A stretch of 55,237 nt of DNA from Cerioporus squamosus. Lineage: Eukaryota; Basidiomycota; Agaricomycetes; Polyporales; Polyporaceae. A program made the translations under genes and the position numbers. Shown in pieces: positions 47,948 to 55,237 of the stretch. The notes beneath the pieces were generated by a model. It searched no databases and was not told where the DNA came from. It saw only the letters and a program-made list of their open reading frames with translations. How positions within the stretch are numbered: position 1 is the stretch's first letter; each line of letters begins with the position of its first letter. The stretch spans positions 1 through 55,237 of the forward strand of contig JABYQS010000214.1 in NCBI GenBank assembly GCA_022592435.1. The letters are read 5' to 3'.

Positions 47948-47954
47948 TATATAA
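47948..47954 (+). promoter_or_regulatory. TATA box of unknown gene B
   Basis: TATATAA 110 bases before ATG 48064, within sequence that matches the promoter of gene A (33471-33560, opposite strand). Confidence 0.65.
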
Positions 47955-48063
47955 ACCCCCTGCCTCTGCCTTCCTTCAACTCACCTTCGTCTCTCTTGTC
48001 GTCCCACCTTTCTTCCTGACCACTGCTCTCACTTTGCCATCCGCTTCCACCAAACGGGGCCCC

Positions 48064-48800
48064 ATGGTGGTAACCACCATGCGATCCTCCGTGCTTCGCG
48101 CGAGACCGATAAGCTATTCCCACTACAGACCTTCGGTGAGTCAGAACCACCCACTCGTGCAGGGCAGCACCGATGACTGAGACGCCCCATGACAGGACAC
48201 GACCGACCCGGGCTCTACAGACCATCGACAATCACCGTCGTCCCGCGAAGTCACCTCGGCACCTGCGCCGCCGCCACCTCCGTTCTCCGGCTCTCATGCA
48301 GCTACGAGTTGTCTTCGAACAGCAACGTTCTTGGTCAGATTGTAGATACGGAGCGTGAACCTGGATTGTCTTCAAGTTCGCCACTCCACTCTCCAAGATT
48401 TGGCACAAACCAGGAACAGGTGAGATACTAAGCAGCTGTTCACTAGACCATCCACCATGCTAACGACCGTATTGTAGGCAGGCCGAATCAACGCCTCAGA
48501 CAAGTCTGAGCTCCGTTACCCCCATCGAGCATGCCACTGTACTGAACGGGATAGACCATAGTGAGTGAGATTATGCCCCTTGTGTGGCAGCATAGTACGC
48601 TGACGTGGGCTTCATTCACAGACCAGACAACCTCTCCGACGTCGGCGCAGCATGCTCACCAATCAAGGTGCCCGACTTCGGGATCATGACGCTACGTGCT
48701 TCATCACGCTCAAGCCTCCGCCTTAACTGCCGCCTCAGCGAGAGGACTCCGCTGCTGCCGCTGCCGAAGAGGATGCTCTCACGCGACGTCGCCAATACAA
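48064..48800 (+). CDS. unknown gene B, paralogue of the gene at 33 kb
   Basis: Exon 1 48064-48135 has exactly 24 codons, as in gene A: MVVTTMRSSVLRARPISYSH then YRPS. After GTGAGT and acceptor 48195 comes a Pro/Ser-rich exon. The frame that looks coding there (ELSSNSNVLGQIVDTEREPG) does not join exon 1 in phase, so another splice or a frame break is needed. The next exon (AESTPQTSLSSVTPIEHATV, ending before GTGAGTGAG at about 48562) matches the PQTS exon of gene A. A last recognisable exon begins at about 48622 (NQTTSPTSAQHAHQ); its end is unknown. No domain recognised. Confidence 0.4.
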
Positions 48801-49923
48801 CGCCGGGGTACGGTGACCGGCCGAAGCCCTGGAGGTTGTCCGCTTATGGTCCTTACTGCCGGCCGGCATGTCCCTCGACGTCGATGGCTTACCGTGCGTC
48901 CTCGGCCGGTTCATCGCGCAAGGCGCGCTCATATACATGTGGTTGCACTCACCGGTCTCGCCGTCATACGTCGCTTCCGACTCGGGACGTCAACGAATTC
49001 CAGTGATGTGGCGGTGGTACCGAGCCAAGAGGCATGGAGTCGCTTGCCCGGAGGTGAATCACGGCGTGTCGGTATCCTCATTATATGCCGAACTCCTTCA
49101 GAAGCCACAGTCAACTCCTCTGCGAGCGCGCCCCTCTGCCACGCCCTATCCAGAGGCAAGCAAGAGGTGCTCACCCCGTATGTGCAAATTGGGCCGCTCT
49201 GGGCCGTCTCCCGACTCGGGCACAACTGCCAGTGCTTCCTGTCACTAGCACTTCGACACCACCCGACTCACCGAGCCGACCCTTTTCTCGCACCCCAAGG
49301 ATGCGCTGCTTCCGATCCCTCCAAGGAAGGGGGTTCCTGTATGCCCTGTGAGGCCTGTCTGGTACCGAAGAGAGAATATGCGATCAAAAGCTTGCGGTTC
49401 TTGCTGACATGTCCGCCGTGGTGAAGTAGCCACCGTCATTCATGTAAAGCGATCCCGATGTGATAAAATTGCGTTGGGATCCAATAATTGTTGCTGTTGT
49501 GTCAGTGCATACCTAATTGAGAGCAGGATCAGTCGTGTGTTCTGGGATCATCGCCGTACGACTTTCATAGCATATTGGCAGCTGCACTTCAACCTGAACA
49601 TCAGCACTGGCCTCTCAGCGACTACCTGTGACCCACACAAACGTGCCGCGGCCTTGCGCACTTACAGACAGTTGGTTGACTTGGCGAACAAACTTCACTT
49701 GATTTTATTTGAACCCGAATCGTTGAGTTGTAGTGCGCATAATAACAGCGTCTTGAAGAGTGACTAGTGAAGTTGGGCACGGCTCTGTGGCGCCGTACTT
49801 CATCAGTTATCGGTTATCCTGAGCCACAGGTGGCAATATCTGAGCGCAATCCATCGCAGGACGCGGTCACCGCTCGACAACGAACCTCAGGCTCGACAAG
49901 CCTCCAATACAACGAGGACACTC
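48801..49923. other. possible further exons of gene B, otherwise nothing supported
   Basis: Open frames near 48868-49250 (MSLDVDGLPCVLGRFIAQGA and on) may be further exons or chance. After about 49450 the sequence is AT-richer, with no coding signal up to the HAD gene. Confidence 0.3.
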
Positions 49924-51066
49924 TCATTGCTCGACGATGAATCTCAAGCGACCGATCTCCACCTCGATCTTGACGCTCTCCATGGTGTCGATAATGAAAT
50001 GCGCGCCGCAGTGCTCGATCTTCGACCGCTCGTGGCTCGTGCAGACCGCGATGACGGTCGCCCCGGAAGCAATGCCAGCCTTGATACCGGAGGGCGAGTC
50101 CTCGAAAACGACGCAGCGGCTCGCGTCGAAGCCGAGCTCTTTCGCCGCGAGCAGGAAGGGATCGGGAGCAGGCTTTCCCGCCTTGAGTCGCTTGTCGTCA
50201 GCGGTGATGGTGACTGGAGGAGGCGTGATGCCGACACGAGTCATGCACCCGTAGGCTAGGGAAACGCGCCAGTGTCAGTTTCGAAGGCACATGAGGGGAG
50301 AATGCAGGGAACGTACCGTAAGTCTTCGCTCCAGAGGTGGCCACAGCATAGCGTCCCTCAGGAAGAGAGTCCATGAGTTTCTTCACACCAGGGAGAATGC
50401 GGACGGCGCGGTCAACAGCGCAAGCTTCGATCTGCCAGGCATCAAACTGCTCCTTCGAGAGGCTGGCCCGCCAGTCCTCGTCGGAATCGTCATCCACTGC
50501 CTCCTCGATCATGACATCGTCTTGACCGCTGAGGAGGGCGAGGCGTGTGCTGACCGGGGTCATGAATGACGGACGACGAAGGGCGCTGTCCTCGTCGCTC
50601 GAGGAGAATGAAGAACGGGGAGTCGAGCTCGTGGAAGTGGGCGAGAGCGCAGGAGTCACCTCTCCAGACGAAAGCGGCGAGCGCGCCTTCTGAGGTGTGT
50701 TGCCGCGAGACCCCGGGCCGTGCGTGTTGTACGCATTGGCGAAGAAGAGGACACTCTCCTCGAACGCCTGGACCTCGTCGTCCATCTCGTGCGCCTTGAT
50801 GTGCGGCTTGAACTGCGCGAGATTGTCCACGACGCGCTTGCCGTGCGTCGCGGCGATGACATGTGCCGGGTCCTGCCCAATGTCCTGTGCGACCTTTCCC
50901 CAGGCGGCCTCGACGGCGGAGATGGAGTGGGTGAGCGTGCCGTCCTGTTGTTCGTCATCAGCATGTGTGCAATGACCTCGAAACGGGCAGGGAACCGTGT
51001 GCTCACCATATCAAGGAGGACGGCGTCGGCAAAGAAAATCGTCTCAAGTCCACCAACTTTGCTCAT
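49924..51066 (-). CDS. HAD-superfamily phosphatase (GPP/DOG-like)
   Basis: Exons on the minus strand 51066-51007, 50944-50317, 50255-49924; 339 residues. Motif I DMDGTLTHS (D19 and D21) is split by intron 1 right before D21. Motif II is VATSGAKTY, motif III LKAGKPAPDPFLLAAKELGF, motif IV CVVFEDSPSGIKAG. The cap domain lies between motifs I and II, as in glycerol-3-phosphate and 2-deoxyglucose-6-phosphate phosphatases; the substrate here is unknown. The cap carries an unusual Ser/Thr/Pro-rich insert at about residues 91-150 (GNTPQKARSPLSSGEVTPAL and a Ser run), typically phosphorylated and disordered. It is about 100 residues longer than simple family members. TATA box at 51161-51168 on the same strand. 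Confidence 0.88.
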
Positions 51067-51160
51067 GATGACGAGTGCGCGGGTTGGTTCGTGGGTGGTG
51101 ATGGAGCGTGTGTGTAAATCGATAGAGTGTGTAATGGCGAGAGTCAGGCTTAGCACGGTG

Positions 51161-51170
51161 CCCTTATATA
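51161..51170 (-). promoter_or_regulatory. TATA box of the HAD phosphatase gene
   Basis: TATATAAGGG on the minus strand, about 95-105 bases before ATG 51066. Confidence 0.55.
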
Positions 51171-53582
51171 CACATCTTTGCACCCCACGAGCGCTGGGAC
51201 ACCTCCGGACAGTGCCAGGACAACATCAAACGGGTGCTTAGCATCCGCGTCGAAGCGTCGGGCCGTTGTGCAGTGCCTCAGGTTGATAACTGCCAGCGTC
51301 CGTTACAAGCATACTGCGTAATGCACGACAGACGGTCGTCGGAAGAGGAGAGCCGCTTTGTACCCAGCCCACCCTGTAGCAGACGAGTTCGAAACAAGGC
51401 CAGCGTTTCTCTTCGATGGCCAGCAAGCACTGCAAAGAAAGCATCCTTTCCGGGGTTAGTAAAGGCATAGAAATTGGATTGCTGAAAGTAAGAGTTTTGC
51501 TATCTCTAAAACATTGCACGTAACCCCCTTACGCTTGCCACAATAAGTCTATAAGCCTTCCAAACGTAACATATTCCACCTGGCGGAATCAAGCAACATT
51601 ACCTTTTTGCCAGGATTTCAGCAGGGCGGAAAGGATGCGTCCGTTGCAGTGAAGTCAGCTCGTCCCGATCCTGCTCAGCGCTTGCGTGTTCTTCCAAAAA
51701 CGCAGGCTTAAGATGGCAGAAAGCCCTATTCTGGAATCTGGATCGATGCCGCTTCTGATGCGGCGGGCGCATTTGGTGCCAGCCACCATGCACGCGACTT
51801 GTTGAAAGCCCAGGTCCAGATGCAATGGAGGCAGCCGATGCTGGGAGATACCTGGCAACTGACTCAGTACTATTCCGGAGTTGTCTTCCAATGCGAGTAC
51901 TCTACGTACCTGTTGGGAGAGGACAAGCCAGGACATTAATTGAGGACTCCGAGCCAACTGTTCGGCGAAGTCCGGCTGCGCAAAAGCTTGGCAAGAGCGG
52001 CTTTTGCCGAGACATTGAGATAACGATCATATTACTGAGGTCCGACTAGCCACTGGCCAGGCCCAGGATGTAAGTACCCGCTGGAACTGATTTCGACAAT
52101 GGAGTCTTGGACTATCTCCTGTATGCTACGACATGTCCTTGCACGGCTGGACGCTTTCTGGGGAGTGAAGTCCACGGAAGGGTGGTCTCACAGAACGAGC
52201 AGAGGACGGCTCTCGGAGCAATTGGTCGATCAGGAGCAGTACGTGAGCACATCGTACACAATTGTTACCCGAGGCCCCTCGACAGGCAACCAGTCGAGAG
52301 TAATGCAAACTGTTCAGAGAGCCGACTTTGCCATCCTTCTCAGAACGAGGAAGCAGGTTGGCTTGCCAATCTCTGGCCTGCGCAAATTGATGCACACCGG
52401 TCGCCTCCGGCCTTTCTTTCTGGCCGTGCAGGTGATTCCATGTCTTATGTCGCCCATCCGCAGCCATCCGCCAGCGCGACCTGGAGTCTGGACCTCAAGG
52501 CTGTCTAAATCAGCAAGTATGCCGGTGCCATATCACCGACCGGACTTACCCGTCCGTCCCCAACGGCCTCGTGTAAGAAAATCGCAGACGTCGGCCTCGA
52601 CGATATACTATGACGGGCGGCCCTGGCGTTTGTACTTGAGCTTCGATGGCCAAGCCGGGCGCGGTGCTCACCAAGCGTGTGCGGCAAGTGTGTCCAGTTA
52701 CTTAACCTTAGTCTGCCGAGGGCAGCCGGACAAAGATTAGTGCCGTCATGCCGGGGTGGTGGACTCGGAAGCGCGACAGAAAAGTGTGCAGATCGTATTA
52801 TTTTCAGAACGTCATCGTCGACGTTAGACTAAGTAAGTACACAGCAGAAGGCCCTGAGCTTCGTTGGGGACGAATCGACGGTGAAGCCAAGGTATGACGA
52901 ATCGCTCCCGATTCGTTGCCGAACGAAGAGGCGAGAAATTCCGAGAGCAAAATTTCCATTCGGGCCGATTTGTGCTCGATTCATCGAGGACCCCTCCTCG
53001 TCCTACCACTGCTGCCCCAGCAGTGAGGTCGCGCTGCGCTACCGCCAGCTCCCAGCTCGCCCGTCGGTCGTTTGCGATCGGGATCGCGCCGTCCGCATAT
53101 AGATATCTGCTGGATAGTGAATGAGCTACGATGGAAAGGGTGTGTTACGGTCAAAGAGGCTCGGTGCCGAAAACAGGGCATGAGGCATGCGACCGCGCGG
53201 GCGTCAACACGTGTCATCTGACACGCGTGATCCCGCCGCTCGCTTCGTCCACCTACCTTGTGCTCAGCACCGCCGACCGTCTTGTCCCGCCTCTGTCTCA
53301 CTCTCGCTTTCAGCCCCGCGCATCCAACGAGGAGAAGGCGAGGACAGAGTCTCAGTGACTCGAGTTGACTAGGATACACGTGTAGAGTAGTGTTTTTAGG
53401 TATAAATACTGCCGAGCAGTCTGGGAGAAGCCCCAGACTTGCTTTGGCATTTCTTCCCTCCAACCGACGCTTCCCACACAGCGCTCGCTTCCGAGCGTGT
53501 CATAAAGCAAGTCTACCACACCCCTCCCTCGCTTGTCGACCGCGAATCCAAACCGGTCACAAGTGCGTACCTTTCCGCCCTA
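51171..53582. other. intergenic, no gene supported
   Basis: 2.4 kb without a gene I can defend. A 213-codon open frame at 52099-52740 (plus) has no domain, no bias and overlapping alternatives in another frame. GTATAAATA at 53400-53408 followed by a C/T-rich leader suggests a promoter whose gene body is cut by the retrotransposon inserted at 53583. A hairpin AGTCTGGG...CCCAGACT lies at 53418-53439. Confidence 0.4.
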
Positions 53583-54064
53583 TGTTACGCTTTCGAGCGT
53601 GACCTTAAACCAAAGAGCCTTAAAGGTCGTTCTGTCCAGCCGCCTGCAATATACTAGTCCAGGTTGCCTACTCCGAGGCTAACCCTAGTATAAAGCCTAT
53701 GCTGAACTCTTACTAGTACGGTTCACCTTATCGAAGGGGAACACTAGTAAGATCGGGTGAAAGCGAGTATAACGAGGAACTGTTCGTTATTCGCAAAGGA
53801 GACTGAAAGCTGGGGGTCGCTCTGAGACGTCGCCCCTTATATACAAGTTGTGAAGCTGCGGAAGAATGTTCTAGTACTTGTAGAGAAGATTCTGGTAAGT
53901 ACTACTCGTGTCCGTACTCTTCTGTAGTAGTAACAAAGAGAATGAACTAGAATATACAAGAATATTCTGGAGACTTGCCTAACTAGTAGTACAATAAGAC
54001 AAACTGATCGCGTGAGAGTAAAAGTACAAGTCCGTTACTGGTAACTCCTGTGATAGTCGTAACA
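53583..54064 (-). repeat. 3' long terminal repeat of an LTR retrotransposon
   Basis: Read on the minus strand it starts TGTTACGACTATC at 54064 and ends AAAGCGTAACA at 53583, giving the inverted ends TGTTACG...CGTAACA (482 bases). It contains a TATA box (TATATAAGGGGC, minus strand, about 53832-53843). A purine-rich tract lies directly before it. The five bases after its end (minus strand TAGGG, 53582-53578) would be the target-site duplication; the partner LTR is outside the window. Confidence 0.8.
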
Positions 54065-54080
54065 TTAGCTCCCCTTCCCG
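54065..54080 (-). promoter_or_regulatory. polypurine tract of the LTR retrotransposon
   Basis: GGGAAGGGGAGCTAA on the minus strand, immediately before the LTR start TGTTACG; the usual plus-strand primer site for reverse transcription. Confidence 0.65.
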
Positions 54081-54100
54081 TGAAGGTCGTCCTCGACCTT

Positions 54101-55237
54101 CTAAGCACCAATAAAGTGAACAGCGTAGCTGTCAACCTTAACCGGATCGAACATCTCTATAGCTTGCTGCAAGATGTCGTCCTCCGATACCTGGTTGAGT
54201 ATATCCCATAGTTCCACTTCTTCTTCGTCGATACCAAGCGCGGTACGGTATGAAGTGTGCGAGGGGATGGCGAGGAGATCCTGAGTGGGATAGTCTCCTC
54301 GACGAGCGAAGATGTCGTCGACTATGAGACTTGCGCGTTTGGCCTGCTGGACCGTAGCGGCGGGCCATCGAAGGTGATAACGTGCTTCGATCTCGGTGAT
54401 GGTGTAGGGGAATGGTCCTTCATGTATCGAGAGGACCCGATGGTGCTGAGTGATGCCGTACATCCGTGTGTGTCCTCGTCCTCTCATCAATCGGATCTTG
54501 ATGCGAGGGGTCGGGTTCTTCTTGTCGTCGGCCGCAGGAGGGGGTGGAGGAGAAGGAGGAGGAGGAGCTGAGGGGCTTGCTGCCACCTGTAGCTGTTCGA
54601 GGGCTTCGTCCATGGCTTCGTCGGTGAGCTCGTCGACGCTTCTGAGTTCGAGGTCTTCTAACTCAGGGAGGGAGTCGGTGTCCGCGTACACGTCTGAGTC
54701 GTGGTCGTAGTCCTCAGACACTTCTGTACCGGTGGTTAACTCCGGTGTGCTCTGCCATGGGTCGTAGCTGAGAGGAGATCCCCATCCTCCGTTCTTGGTC
54801 TCCGGCTTGTCCTGCTGGTCGTTGCCTCCTTCTTCCTCATCTGTGGTCTTTGTTCGCTGAGGATAGTCGCTGATGCGACGGGGCCAAAAGACGTAACGGC
54901 TGCGATCGGTAGAGCCGTGTTGGTTGCGATGAGGGAGAAGATCGGAGAGGGCGCGGGCTACCCTGGGAGTGGCAAGCATACCGATGGTTCTTTCGGCAGC
55001 TTCGATGGTAGCCTGGTAGGCCTCTTGAGCGACCTGTGCGGCGTACTTCTTCTCGCTTTTAGGGGCTCCCACCCTCTCGTTGTAGCTCGCTAGGAGAGCG
55101 TAAGATGGGGCGGCCCTAGAGAGAGCACGGTAGGTCTCGACAAGGGTGAGGGCATCGGGGATCTTGTAGAGGCGGGCGGAGACATGCCCGACAAGATCGG
55201 GATGAAGGATAACCCATCCGACTCGGTCGGACAGGGT
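54101..55237 (-). CDS. 3'-terminal ORF of an LTR retrotransposon (start outside window)
   Basis: The frame is open from the right edge to a stop at 54101, 379 codons, ending 20 bases before the polypurine tract. From N to C: a helical part (LSDRVGWVILHPDLVGHVSA, ETYRALSRAAPSYALLASYN), SEKKYAAQVAQEAYQATIEA, an acidic stretch (YDHDSDVYADTDSLPELEDL), a proline run PPPPSPPPPPAADD, then a basic piece RIKIRLMRGRGHTRM and a folded-looking C-terminus (IEARYHLRWPAATVQQAKRA). I see no protease, reverse transcriptase, RNase H, integrase or zinc-knuckle motif. It could be a gag of a non-autonomous element or an additional ORF after pol. Confidence 0.65.
   Translation of the reverse strand, partial: TLSDRVGWVILHPDLVGHVSARLYKIPDALTLVETYRALSRAAPSYALLASYNERVGAPKSEKKYAAQVAQEAYQATIEAAERTIGMLATPRVARALSDLLPHRNQHGSTDRSRYVFWPRRISDYPQRTKTTDEEEGGNDQQDKPETKNGGWGSPLSYDPWQSTPELTTGTEVSEDYDHDSDVYADTDSLPELEDLELRSVDELTDEAMDEALEQLQVAASPSAPPPPSPPPPPAADDKKNPTPRIKIRLMRGRGHTRMYGITQHHRVLSIHEGPFPYTITEIEARYHLRWPAATVQQAKRASLIVDDIFARRGDYPTQDLLAIPSHTSYRTALGIDEEEVELWDILNQVSEDDILQQAIEMFDPVKVDSYAVHFIGA

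Noticed and set aside
52099..52740. 213-codon frame on the plus strand
   Set aside because: No recognisable domain, an equally open competing frame, and no splice or promoter support.

Overview
The window looks like nuclear DNA of a wood-decay type basidiomycete (Agaricomycetes, probably Polyporales). Reasons: intron-rich genes with mostly 50-70 base GT-AG introns, GC-rich coding sequence, fungal-only families (DUF6535, Crh-type GH16), fungal DNA transposons and an LTR retrotransposon. The taxon is an inference from gene content and style; no marker gene is present.

Layout. 1-1.9 kb: tandem array of a tiny proline-rich single-pass membrane protein (three copies, one cut by the window edge, one frame-broken). 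2.4-10.4 kb: one DUF6535 membrane-protein gene on the minus strand, blown apart by a pogo-like transposon (4352-8199), a smaller inverted-repeat element (2880-4147) that itself carries a MITE (3788-4129), and a foldback element with tRNA-derived arms (9142-9995). 10.6-15.2 kb: EXO1 nuclease behind four ACGCGT boxes. 16.9-18.6 kb: C2H2 transcription factor. 20.4-21.7 kb: PIG-P subunit of GPI-GlcNAc transferase (minus). 23.6-24.8 kb: 5-formyltetrahydrofolate cyclo-ligase. 25.4-26.5 kb: RAD51-paralog recombinase (minus). 27.4-29.1 kb: three-RRM RNA-binding protein. 30.7-32.1 kb: Old Yellow Enzyme. 32.6-33.5 kb and 47.9-48.9 kb: an inverted pair of paralogous unknown genes sharing promoter and first exon. 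34.0 kb: tRNA-Gly(GCC). 34.3-36.6 kb: Crh-type chitin-glucan transglycosylase with GPI signal. 39.1-46.8 kb: very large helical-repeat protein, candidate fungal UNC80 homologue (minus). 49.9-51.1 kb: HAD phosphatase (minus). 53.6 kb to the right edge: LTR and 3'-terminal ORF of an LTR retrotransposon.

How the genes relate. There are no operons. EXO1 and the RAD51-like gene both serve DNA double-strand-break or mismatch repair; PIG-P (GPI synthesis) and the GPI-anchored Crh enzyme belong to the same cell-wall route; these may simply be chance neighbours. Intergenic tracts are long (up to 2.5 kb) and transposon-rich.

Caution. Several conserved genes (PIG-P, cyclo-ligase, Old Yellow Enzyme, the giant gene) have single-base frame breaks inside conserved segments. 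This points either to uncorrected indels in the assembly or to real decay, so exon models that cross those points are approximate.
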